Source: Paramicrobacterium humi (lineage in GTDB: Bacteria > Actinomycetota > Actinomycetes > Actinomycetales > Microbacteriaceae). From it: a stretch of 64,000 bases of DNA. The stretch spans positions 1 to 64,000 of the forward strand of contig NZ_FNRY01000002.1 in assembly GCF_900105715.1 (NCBI RefSeq), in the 5' to 3' direction. Position 1 is the stretch's first letter. Every line of letters begins with the position of its first letter. Under the pieces are notes generated by a model. That model was not told where the DNA came from. It searched no databases and saw nothing but the letters and a program-made list of their open reading frames with translations. Made by a program: the position numbers and the translations under genes. Positions 24,733 to 32,161 of the stretch are shown in pieces.

Positions 24733-26580
24733 CTATTGTGTCGGGACGAGCGCGCCTTCGGGAACCATTACCGCCTCAACGAGCCGTGTCAGTGTGGCGA
24801 GACCGTCGGGAGACAGCACTGACTCAAGCTGACCCTGAACGGATGCCGCCGCCCGGCGCCGCAGGCCGTGCACCGCCCCGGTGCCCGGGTCCCGCGACAG
24901 CTCGAAGTCGAGCAGCGGGCTCGAGTCGGAGCTCGCGTACGCCGCGAACGTGTTGTAGAAGCCGATGCGCGCCGGCGCGCCGGCGAGATCGACGGTGTGC
25001 TGCACGCCCTGGCGCGGTTCGGGGAGCGGGCGAACCTCGAGCCCCGCGAGCTGGGCGAGCAGCTGGTGGCTCAGGCACACGGCGAGCAACGGCCGGGCGG
25101 ACTCGAGGCGAGTCGACAAGAGCTCGCGCAGCCGAGTGAGGCGCGGCTCCTCGCGACGCGGGTCTCCTGGGCCGGGACCGAACACGACGAGGTCCTCGTC
25201 GGGGTCGTCCGGGGCGACTGACCAGTCGGCGACGCGCGCGGCGACGCCGAGGTGGTTCAGCTGGTGCGCGAGCATCCGGGTGAAGTCGTCGCCCGCGTCG
25301 ATGACGAGCGCGGAGGCGCCGGTTGCGGGGCGAGGCGCCTGTGCTGTGCTCCAGAACGGGGCGAGGGCGTCGTTGCGGGCGGCGAGCACAGCGGCGAACC
25401 GAGGATCCTCCGCGGGCGCTGCAATTGACGCGTTCGCGCGCGGGAGAACGCCGAGGGCCGTGAGCACGCCGGCGGCTTTCGCGTGTGTCTCGGCCACTTC
25501 CGACTCCGGCCTCGAGTGCCGGACGAGGGTCGCCCCGACGGGCACGCGCACGCGTCCCGAGTCGTCGAGGTGGGCGGTGCGGATCAGGATGGGCGCGTCG
25601 AGGTCGTAGCCGCGGGGCTTCGGGGTGAACCGCGCGAGAACCGCGGCGTAGTAGCCGCGCCCGCTGCTCTCGTGCCGGGCGATCACGGTGCACGCGTTGC
25701 CCATGGGGGATCCCGTGACGGTCGGCGCGAACATCGTCCGCCGCAGCACCTCGCGCGGGTCGAGGTCGCTGCGCCCCTCGAGCGCGTACTCGGTGTGGGT
25801 GAGCTTCGACATGCGCTTGAGGAACGGGCCGCGCATGCGTCCCCCGTCGGGGCAGACGCTGCTCATCATCTTGAGCTCTTCGTCGACGACCATCACGAGT
25901 TCATCGCGTTCCTTCTCGTCGGCGAGGAAGTCGAGGATCGCCTCGGGGGTCGGCGTTCCCTCCGGGTGCCGGAAGGTGCCGCTGATGGGATTCATCGTCA
26001 CGAGGCCATCGCGCACGCTCACGTGCCTCTCCGGCGTCGCCCCGACGAGGGAGACGCCCGGCGTGTGCACCGCGAAGCTCCAGTAGGCGCCGCGTTCGTG
26101 CAGCAGGAGCTCGCGCAGCCAGCCGAGCACCGCCGGGGCGGGAGCGGACTGCGTGCGCGCGCGGAAGTCCCTCCGGATGACGAAGTTCGCGCCTTCGCCC
26201 GCACCGATCTCCTCGTCGATGACGCGGCGCACGACTCTCGCGTATGCGTCGTCGTCGATGTCCACCGTCACGTCGGTGACAGTCGCGGCAGCCGGCAGGA
26301 CGTCGAGCGCCGTCTCGACGTCGAGGGTCTCCCGCTCGCGGACGATCAGGCAGCGAAGCGGTGCGCCGTCGTCGTGTGCGGCGAAGCCGCGCTCGCGCAC
26401 CTGGCGGAACGGTACGAGGGCGAGCACTTCCTCGCCGTCGAGGGGAATGTCGTCGAGCCGGTCGACGTCGGCGACGTCGCCGACCAGCACGTCGAGCGTC
26501 GCGGCATCCTGCCGTCGAATGATCGCGAACGGCCGACCGCCGTCGGTGAGGGAGCGGAGCAAGCGGGCTGAGTGGGACAT
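24733..26580 (-). CDS. One-polypeptide anthranilate synthase family protein (PhzE-like chorismate-binding + glutamine amidotransferase)
   Basis: 615 residues. Residues about 1-410 are the chorismate-binding enzyme (GATPERH, MNPISGT, DEELKMMSSVC, AGRG-like SGRGYYAAVLARF). Residues about 430-610 are a class I glutamine amidotransferase fused behind it (LVVFGPGPGDP, nucleophile Cys in LLAVCLSHQLLAQLAG). In the C-terminal motif, where family members read QGHxES, this protein reads VQGQLESVLS: residue 584 (codon 24829-24831) is Gln, not the catalytic His. The enzyme should convert chorismate to anthranilate for tryptophan; the upstream Trp attenuator supports this rather than phenazine synthesis. 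ATG 26580. Confidence 0.85.
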   Translation of the reverse strand: MSHSARLLRSLTDGGRPFAIIRRQDAATLDVLVGDVADVDRLDDIPLDGEEVLALVPFRQVRERGFAAHDDGAPLRCLIVRERETLDVETALDVLPAAATVTDVTVDIDDDAYARVVRRVIDEEIGAGEGANFVIRRDFRARTQSAPAPAVLGWLRELLLHERGAYWSFAVHTPGVSLVGATPERHVSVRDGLVTMNPISGTFRHPEGTPTPEAILDFLADEKERDELVMVVDEELKMMSSVCPDGGRMRGPFLKRMSKLTHTEYALEGRSDLDPREVLRRTMFAPTVTGSPMGNACTVIARHESSGRGYYAAVLARFTPKPRGYDLDAPILIRTAHLDDSGRVRVPVGATLVRHSRPESEVAETHAKAAGVLTALGVLPRANASIAAPAEDPRFAAVLAARNDALAPFWSTAQAPRPATGASALVIDAGDDFTRMLAHQLNHLGVAARVADWSVAPDDPDEDLVVFGPGPGDPRREEPRLTRLRELLSTRLESARPLLAVCLSHQLLAQLAGLEVRPLPEPRQGVQHTVDLAGAPARIGFYNTFAAYASSDSSPLLDFELSRDPGTGAVHGLRRRAAASVQGQLESVLSPDGLATLTRLVEAVMVPEGALVPTQ

Positions 26581-26623
26581 GGTTCTCTCGATTCGGGCCC
26601 TTCGCCCGATCATCCCGCAAACG

Positions 26624-26650
26624 AGAACGACCGCCACGAAGGGCGGTCGT
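26624..26650 (-). terminator. Trp attenuator terminator hairpin
   Basis: On the minus strand ACGACCGCC (26642-26650) pairs with GGCGGTCGT (26627-26635), a perfect 9-bp stem with a 6-base loop, followed by a T-rich stretch (TCTCGTTT). It is region 3:4 of the attenuator and ends 44 bases before the synthase ATG. Confidence 0.75.
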
Positions 26651-26668
26651 CATACGTCGATGCGTCTG

Positions 26669-26689
26669 GGTCCGCCTATCGGGCGGACC
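26669..26689 (-). promoter_or_regulatory. Trp attenuator pause hairpin (regions 1:2)
   Basis: On the minus strand GGTCCGCC (26682-26689) pairs with GGCGGACC (26669-26676), an 8-bp stem with a 5-base loop. The 5' arm starts inside the second Trp codon of the leader. The GGCGG of the 3' arm can instead pair with CCGCC of the terminator's 5' arm (26642-26650), giving the antiterminator (2:3). Confidence 0.75.
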
Positions 26690-26717
26690 ACCAGCTGCGG
26701 ATCGACGAGGTGTGCAT
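26676..26717 (-). CDS. trpL: Trp leader peptide (tandem Trp codons), leaderless
   Basis: Thirteen-residue peptide MHTSSIRSWWSAR with two adjacent Trp codons (TGG TGG) ending in TAG. It has no Shine-Dalgarno; TAGCAT lies exactly six bases before the ATG, so the transcript probably starts at or next to the A of ATG. The stop falls between the arms of the 1:2 hairpin. With scarce charged tRNA-Trp the ribosome should stall on the Trp pair, free region 2 to pair with region 3 and prevent the terminator. The gene is too small for most gene callers. Its promoter lies between the monooxygenase stop and the leader. Confidence 0.85.
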   Translation of the reverse strand: MHTSSIRSWWSAR

Positions 26718-26723
26718 GCGACG

Positions 26724-26729
26724 ATGCTA
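26724..26729 (-). promoter_or_regulatory. -10 hexamer TAGCAT of the trp leader promoter
   Basis: On the minus strand TAGCAT, six bases, then the leader ATG at 26717. It lies 5 bases downstream of the monooxygenase stop. Confidence 0.6.
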
Positions 26730-26734
26730 GCGCA

Positions 26735-27997
26735 TCAGTCCACTCCCGCGGACGGGATCACGGCGGGCTCGTCGAGCAGCTTCCGGATGGGCGCGAGCGC
26801 AACGTCGACGCTCACGAACCGCATCGCCGTATTGCGCACGTGCGCGAGCAGGGTGCTGCGCCGGAACATCAGTCGAGCCAGTTGCCGTGAGTTCGACTGC
26901 GCCGCCTCCACCCTCGGCTTCTGGGCCGCCTCATACCGCGCGAGCCGTTCCGCCACACCGCCGGGAGCTGCCCCGGTGAGCGTGTTGCACAGCACCCACG
27001 CCGACTCGATCGCCATGCCCGCGCCGATGCCGGCGGTCGGCAGGAAGCCGGCGGCCGCGTCGCCGAGAAGCACCGTGCGCCCCGTCGCCCATCGGTCCGT
27101 CCGAACGTCGTCGAGCACCCAGAAGAACGGGTCCTCGGCGGCGTCCATCGCCTCGAGCACCCGGCGAAGCCGCGGCGTCGACGCCGTCAGGGCGTTTCGG
27201 ATGCGGTCCACGAACGCTGACGGGCCGTCGGCGAGGTCGGCACGCGGACCGCCGATGAACGCGCCGACGGCGCCCTTCACGGGATAGCTGCCGACGAAGA
27301 ATCCGTCGCCCCACAGCTCCTCGCCGAGATCGGGCTCGGCGTCGGCCGGCGCCCAGCTCACCCAGCCGCCCCATCCCGTCACGGTCGTCTGCGGCGAGCG
27401 TCCGCCTGGCACGAAGCGGCGTGTCGCGGAATGGATGCCGTCGGCGATGATCACGACGTCGAAGTCCGCCGCGCGCCCGCCGTCCGGAGTCTCGAAGGTC
27501 ACCGCGACGCCGGCGCCGGACTCGGCGAGCGACGACACCCGAGTGTGCCAGGCCACGTCGCAGCCGCCGACGGAGAGCGCATCGAGCAGGGCGGCGCGGC
27601 TGAGGCCGCGGTACTGCCCGTACTCGGCGAGCAGGGCGGCGAGCGAGTCCTGCCGCAGCGCCGTCCCGCGGTGCGAGAGCACTCGATACCGGTCCATGCG
27701 CGTGCTGCCGTCCTGGTATGCCCCTCGGGCGCCGAGCTGCTTTATCGCCGCGTCGACCATGGGCATGAGCGCGATCATGTAGCCCGCGTTCGCATCGGGC
27801 CCCGTCCCGTCGACGAGCACGGGTCGGATGCCGCTTGAGCGCAGCAGTTGCGCCGCCGTCGTTCCCGCGATTCCCGCGCCGACCACGAGCACGCGCAGCT
27901 CGGACTCGGACAGGACCGCCAACTGCTTCTCGAGCTCGCGCGACGTGAACACTTCGACCTCCCGGTAGGGCCAGACACGGTGGACTGACTGGTCCAC
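26735..27997 (-). CDS. FAD-dependent monooxygenase
   Basis: 420 residues. Rossmann FAD motif LRVLVVGAGIAGTTAAQLL near residue 35, the second dinucleotide motif DVVIIADGIHSATRR, and the GD motif LLGDAAAGFLPTAGIGAGMAIESA identify a class A flavin monooxygenase (PHBH/UbiH type). The substrate is probably an aromatic or polyketide-like compound. GTG 27997 is supported by AAAGGAGG 8 bases upstream. Divergent from a TetR gene; two palindromes overlap the shared region, one of them inside this gene's first codons, so TetR repression is likely. Confidence 0.87.
   Translation of the reverse strand: MDQSVHRVWPYREVEVFTSRELEKQLAVLSESELRVLVVGAGIAGTTAAQLLRSSGIRPVLVDGTGPDANAGYMIALMPMVDAAIKQLGARGAYQDGSTRMDRYRVLSHRGTALRQDSLAALLAEYGQYRGLSRAALLDALSVGGCDVAWHTRVSSLAESGAGVAVTFETPDGGRAADFDVVIIADGIHSATRRFVPGGRSPQTTVTGWGGWVSWAPADAEPDLGEELWGDGFFVGSYPVKGAVGAFIGGPRADLADGPSAFVDRIRNALTASTPRLRRVLEAMDAAEDPFFWVLDDVRTDRWATGRTVLLGDAAAGFLPTAGIGAGMAIESAWVLCNTLTGAAPGGVAERLARYEAAQKPRVEAAQSNSRQLARLMFRRSTLLAHVRNTAMRFVSVDVALAPIRKLLDEPAVIPSAGVD
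27981..27996. promoter_or_regulatory. Second TetR-like operator (TGGAC-N6-GTCCA)
   Basis: Imperfect palindrome with 5-bp arms within the first codons of the monooxygenase gene. It repeats the arm sequence of the site at 28013-28028, with centres 32 bases apart (about three helical turns). Confidence 0.5.
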
Positions 27998-28012
27998 TCA
28001 CGATACCTCCTT

Positions 28013-28028
28013 TGGACCGAGCGGTCCA
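28013..28028. promoter_or_regulatory. TetR-like operator palindrome
   Basis: TGGACCG-AG-CGGTCCA: perfect 7-bp arms between the divergent monooxygenase and TetR genes, just before both ribosome-binding sites. Typical of a TetR operator; binding is inferred. Confidence 0.65.
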
Positions 28029-28047
28029 GAAGGAGTATCGTCTTCTC

Positions 28048-28647
28048 ATGGTCCTGTCCGCCGAACGCCGTTCGCTGCTCGTCCGCACCGCTGCACGCGA
28101 GTTCGCGCGCGTGGGCTTCGAACAGGCGTCGCTCAACGCCGTCATCCGCGACTGCGGCCTGAGCAAGAGCTCGTTCTACCACGTGCTCGACTCGAAGGCG
28201 GCGCTCTACGAGCTCGTGATCGACGACATCGCCCGCGACCTCGCCGCCGCCCTCGACGCGCCCGAGCCGGCCGCCTTCGCCGGTCCGGAATTCTGGCAGC
28301 GGGTCGAGGAGTTCATCGGCCGGCTCGCGGAGGTGCTCGCGTCAGATGAGGCCTTCACCCAGCTCGCGCATATGATCTACGACCGAAGGCCGCCGCGCGA
28401 CGACGGCGCGGGCGCCCGCGTCACGCAGACCGCTCAGGCGTGGGTCGGCGAGCTCGTCGCCGTGGGCCGAGACTGCGGAGCCGTGCGCGCCGACCTCCCC
28501 GAGTCGCTGCAGGGCGCCCTGGCCGTCGCGGTGCTCCGCGCGATGGACGAGTGGAGCGTCGCCCACCTCGACGAGATTCCCGCGGCGGCGATGCCCGCGC
28601 TCCTGGCGGCCCAGTTCGCGGCCCTCCGCCGGCTGCTCGACGCGTAG
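28048..28647 (+). CDS. TetR/AcrR-family transcriptional repressor
   Basis: 199 residues. N-terminal helix-turn-helix RRSLLVRTAAREFARVGFEQASLNAVIRDCGLSKSSFYHVLDSKAALYELVIDDI, then a helical ligand-binding domain. ATG 28048 has AAGGAG 11-16 bases upstream; an in-frame TTG at 28012 would begin inside the operator. It is expected to repress itself and the monooxygenase; the ligand is unknown, probably the monooxygenase substrate. Confidence 0.9.
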   Translation: MVLSAERRSLLVRTAAREFARVGFEQASLNAVIRDCGLSKSSFYHVLDSKAALYELVIDDIARDLAAALDAPEPAAFAGPEFWQRVEEFIGRLAEVLASDEAFTQLAHMIYDRRPPRDDGAGARVTQTAQAWVGELVAVGRDCGAVRADLPESLQGALAVAVLRAMDEWSVAHLDEIPAAAMPALLAAQFAALRRLLDA

Positions 28648-28659
28648 GCCGGCTCGATG

Positions 28660-29793
28660 CTACGAGAACGACGCCGAGAGGGCGGCGACGGATGCGGCGA
28701 CGGCCTCGGCCGCTGCCGCGCCGTCCTCGAGCGTCGCCGTCGCGGGGAAGGTGAAGCGCACCGCCGTCTGGGCCACTCGGGGCTCGATGCCCATCGCCGT
28801 GAGCACGTGCGAGGCCTCGTCGCTTCCCGCGGCGCACGCCGAGCCGCTCGACGCGGTCACTCCGCGCCGTTCGAGCTCGAGCAGCACGGCCTCGCCGCTC
28901 GTGCGGGAGAAGCAGAACGAGGCGTGGTTCGGCAGCCGCTCCGTCGCGCTCCCCGTGAGGAACGCGCCGGGTGCGGAGTCGAGGACGCGGGCGATGAACG
29001 CGTCGCGCACCGCGCTCGCTCGCGTCGCGGCATCCGCCCTCTCGGCCTCGGCGAGCTCGAGCGCCGTCGCGAGGGCAACCGCGAAGGCGACGTTCTCGGT
29101 GCCCGAGCGGCGGTCGCGCTCCTGGCCGCCGCCGTGGATGAGCGGCTCAACGGGGAGGCGCCCGCGAATGGCCGCGACGCCGATGCCCTTCGGCGCGCCG
29201 ACCTTGTGCCCCGCGAGCGTCAGCGCGTCGGCGCCGAGGCCCGCGAGGGGAAGCCAGCCCGCCGCCTGCACGGCGTCGGTATGCAGCGGAACGCCCCGCC
29301 GGGCAGCGACCGCGGAGAGACCGGCGATGTCGGCGATCGTGCCGACCTCGTTGTTCGCGTATGCGAGGCTCACGAGCGTCGTGTCGTCGCGCAGCTCGCG
29401 CTCGAGAGCCTCGGGAGTGACGACGCCGTCGGAGGTCACGTCGACGAAGCTCACGTCGAAGCCGTGCAGGCGGCGCAGGTGATCGGCGGATGCCAGTACG
29501 GCCTCGTGCTCGAGCGGCGAGGTGACGATGTGCCGCCCGCGGGGGTCGCCGAGGGCGATGCCGATGACGGCGAGGTTGTCGGCCTCCGTCCCGCCGCTCG
29601 TGAACACGACATCGCCCGCGCGCATGCCGAGCACCCGCGCGACGCGCGATCGGGCGTCGGCGAGGGCGGCTGCGGCGCGCTCGCCGACGCCGTGGTGGCT
29701 CGAGGGATTGCCGAACTCGCCCGTCAGATACGGCCACGCCGCCTCGAGGGCCTCGCGGCGCACCGGCGTCGTCGCCGCCTGGTCGAGGTACAT
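28660..29793 (-). CDS. Cysteine desulfurase (NifS/IscS-like) of the nad operon
   Basis: 377-residue PLP enzyme that removes sulfur from cysteine. Motifs: YLDQAATTPVRREAL, NPSSHHGVGERAAAALADAR, SGGTEADNLA, PLHTDAVQAAGWLPL, the PLP Lys in LTLAGHKVGAPKGIG, and an active-site Cys in SSGSACAAGSDEASHVL. ATG 29793 lies 1 base after the nadC stop. As the last gene of nrtR-nadA-nadB-nadC it probably supplies sulfur for the NadA iron-sulfur cluster, as NifS does beside nadB in Bacillus; that pairing is inferred from context. Confidence 0.88.
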   Translation of the reverse strand: MYLDQAATTPVRREALEAAWPYLTGEFGNPSSHHGVGERAAAALADARSRVARVLGMRAGDVVFTSGGTEADNLAVIGIALGDPRGRHIVTSPLEHEAVLASADHLRRLHGFDVSFVDVTSDGVVTPEALERELRDDTTLVSLAYANNEVGTIADIAGLSAVAARRGVPLHTDAVQAAGWLPLAGLGADALTLAGHKVGAPKGIGVAAIRGRLPVEPLIHGGGQERDRRSGTENVAFAVALATALELAEAERADAATRASAVRDAFIARVLDSAPGAFLTGSATERLPNHASFCFSRTSGEAVLLELERRGVTASSGSACAAGSDEASHVLTAMGIEPRVAQTAVRFTFPATATLEDGAAAAEAVAASVAALSASFS

Positions 29794-29794
29794 G

Positions 29795-30652
29795 TCAGGC
29801 CTCCGCGACCTCGACATCGAGGCCGAGATCGAGCGAGCGCACACTGTGCGTGAGCGCACCGGAGGAGATGACGTCGACGCCCGTCGCGGCGATCTGCCGC
29901 ACCGTGGCGAGAGTGACGTTGCCGCTCGCCTCCACGACGGCGCGCCCGGCGATCAGGGCGACGCCCTCGCGCAGCTGCTCGAGGGTGAAGTTGTCGAGCA
30001 TGACGATGTCGGCGCCGCCCGCGAGAACCGGCTCGATCTGGTCGATCCGGTCGACCTCGACCTCGATGCGCATCGTGTGCGGGATGCGCTCGCGCGCGGC
30101 GCGGATCGCCTCCGTCACCGAGAGCCCGCGGGCCGTGAGCACGGCAAGGTGGTTGTCCTTGGCCATGACCGCGTCGGAGAGCGAGAAGCGGTGATTGCTC
30201 CCGCCGCCGGCCGCGACCGCGTGGCGTTCGAACGCGCGAAGGCCCGGCGTGGTCTTTCGCGTGTCGGCGATGCGGACGCCTGTGCCGCCGACGGCGTCGA
30301 CGAAGGCGCGCGTGAGCGTCGCGATTCCGGAGAGCCGCTGCACGAAGTTGAGGCCGATGCGCTCGGCGCGCAGCACCGCCCGCGCGGACCCCGTCACCGT
30401 CGCGAGAACGTCGCCCGCCTCGAAGCGATCGCCGTCCGCGCGCTCGAGGTGCACGGCTGTCGCGGCATCGGTGAGCCGGAAGGCGGCTGCGAACACCTCG
30501 CCTCCGGCGAGCACTCCCGCTTCGCGGGCGCGCAGCACCGCTCGCGCCGTCGCCGTCTCTGGGATGAACGCCTCACTCGTGACGTCGCCGCTCGGCGCGT
30601 CCTCGTCGAGCGCGGTCTGCACGGTTCGGTCGATGTGCGCGGTCGTCAGCAT
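29795..30652 (-). CDS. nadC: Nicotinate-nucleotide pyrophosphorylase (quinolinate phosphoribosyltransferase)
   Basis: 285 residues. Converts quinolinate and PRPP to nicotinate mononucleotide. Family motifs: DEDAPSGDVTSEAFI, RAVLRAERIGLNFVQRLSGIAT, the active-site loop IADTRKTTPGLRAFERHAVAAGGGSNHRFSL and VMLDNFT, EASGNV. Length is normal. Its start overlaps the end of nadB by 7 bases, and the cysteine desulfurase follows 1 base later, so it is in one operon. Confidence 0.95.
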   Translation of the reverse strand: MLTTAHIDRTVQTALDEDAPSGDVTSEAFIPETATARAVLRAREAGVLAGGEVFAAAFRLTDAATAVHLERADGDRFEAGDVLATVTGSARAVLRAERIGLNFVQRLSGIATLTRAFVDAVGGTGVRIADTRKTTPGLRAFERHAVAAGGGSNHRFSLSDAVMAKDNHLAVLTARGLSVTEAIRAARERIPHTMRIEVEVDRIDQIEPVLAGGADIVMLDNFTLEQLREGVALIAGRAVVEASGNVTLATVRQIAATGVDVISSGALTHSVRSLDLGLDVEVAEA

Positions 30653-32160
30653 GTCGCTGCCTCCAAGTGAGGGATGCCGGCGCGCACGCTGCGCGCCTGA
30701 GCGGGGTCGGGGTCGGGGAAGTCCAGGCGCGCGTGCGCGCCGCGGGACTCGGTTCGCGCGGCGGCCTGCCGCACAAGAACCTGCGCGAGCAGCAGCAGAT
30801 TGCGATCCTCGAGCGCCGTGCGCGCCGGCCCGGCGCACTCCTGGCCGACGTTCTGCCACGTCGCGAGCTGCGCCGCGGCGGATTCGAGCTGCTCGCCCGT
30901 GCGCTCGAGTCCGGCGGCCGCCCACATCAGGCTCTGCAGCGCCGCGCGTGGCACGGCGGGCACGAGGATCGCGGCGGCCGGATCGGATGCCGCGACGCGC
31001 CCGCGTGCGGTCTCGGGGATCGCGGCCGCGGCGCGCACGGCGAACACGGCGCCCTCGAGCAGCGAGTTCGAGGCGAGCCGGTTGGCGCCGTGCACGCCGG
31101 TGCACGCAGCCTCCCCGACCGCGAACAGGCCGGGAACGCTCGTGCGGCCGTGCAGGTCGGTGGCGATGCCGCCCATCCAGTAGTGCGCGGCGGGCGTCAC
31201 GGGGATCGGCTCGCGCGTCCAGTCGAGGCCGGCGGCCCGCACCGCCGCGTCGATCGTGGGGAAGCGCCGGCGAAGCCCCGGCACCCCGGTCGCGTCGAGA
31301 AGCACGGGCGCGCCGTTCTGCTCGGCCATGCGCCGGGCGATGCCGAGCGCGACGATGCTGCGCGGCGCGAGCTCCGCGCGCGGATCGATGTCCGTCATGA
31401 ATCGGCGCCCCGCGGCATCCAGGAGCACGGCTCCCTCACCGCGAACGGCCTCGGAGACGAGGAACGGGCGCTCGCCCGCGAGCACGGTGGGGTGGAACTG
31501 GTAGAACTCCGCGTCGGCCAGTTCGGCCCCCGCGCGGAGCGCTGCCGCTTGGCCGTCGCCGGTCGCGACGTCGGGGTTCGTCGTGTGTGCGAACAGCTGT
31601 CCGCCGCCGCCGGTCGCGAGGATCACGGCGTCGGCGTCGACGCGTTCGCGCCGGCCATCCCGCAGAAGCTCGATTCCGGCGACCGATCCGGCCGAGACGA
31701 CGAGGTCGACGAGCATGCTGTTCTCGAGCGTGCGGATGCCGCTCTCGCGCACGCGCGCGGCGAGCGCCGTCTCGATGGCGCGGCCTGTCGCGTCGCCGCC
31801 CGCGTGCACGATGCGCGGGTAGGAGTGCGCGGCCTCGAGGCCCTTCGCGAACGCGCCGCGCTCCCGGTCGAAGTCGACGCCCGCCGCCACGAGTTCCCGG
31901 ATGCGGGCGGGGCCCTCCGTGCACAGCGCGCTCACGGCATCCGCGTCGCTCAGGCCGGCTCCCGCCGCGAGGGTGTCGGCGATGTGGTCGGCGACGCTGT
32001 CGTCGTCGAAGAGAACGCCCGCGATGCCGCCCTGCGCGTGCGGCGTGCACCCGGACTCCAGGCCGGTCTTCGTCACGAGCGTGACGTCGTGCCGGTGAGC
32101 GGCGTGCAGCGCCGCGGTGAGCCCGGCGATGCCGGATCCCACCACGATGACGCGCGTCAT
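30646..32160 (-). CDS. nadB: L-aspartate oxidase
   Basis: 504 residues. Flavoprotein that oxidises aspartate to iminoaspartate, the NadA substrate. Motifs: FAD site VIVVGSGIAGLTAALHAA, the capping region HAQGGIAGVLFDDDS, RGEGAVLLDAAGRRF and the substrate/FAD motif HGANRLASNSLLEGAVFA. The C-terminal helical domain (RNLLLLAQVLVRQAAARTESRGAH) is complete. Starts 2 bases after the nadA stop. Confidence 0.95.
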   Translation of the reverse strand: MTRVIVVGSGIAGLTAALHAAHRHDVTLVTKTGLESGCTPHAQGGIAGVLFDDDSVADHIADTLAAGAGLSDADAVSALCTEGPARIRELVAAGVDFDRERGAFAKGLEAAHSYPRIVHAGGDATGRAIETALAARVRESGIRTLENSMLVDLVVSAGSVAGIELLRDGRRERVDADAVILATGGGGQLFAHTTNPDVATGDGQAAALRAGAELADAEFYQFHPTVLAGERPFLVSEAVRGEGAVLLDAAGRRFMTDIDPRAELAPRSIVALGIARRMAEQNGAPVLLDATGVPGLRRRFPTIDAAVRAAGLDWTREPIPVTPAAHYWMGGIATDLHGRTSVPGLFAVGEAACTGVHGANRLASNSLLEGAVFAVRAAAAIPETARGRVAASDPAAAILVPAVPRAALQSLMWAAAGLERTGEQLESAAAQLATWQNVGQECAGPARTALEDRNLLLLAQVLVRQAAARTESRGAHARLDFPDPDPAQARSVRAGIPHLEAATC

Positions 32161-32161
32161 C

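Noticed and set aside
24733-26580. PhzE of a phenazine cluster
   Set aside because: No other phenazine genes are near and the gene is controlled by a Trp attenuator, so a tryptophan role is more likely.
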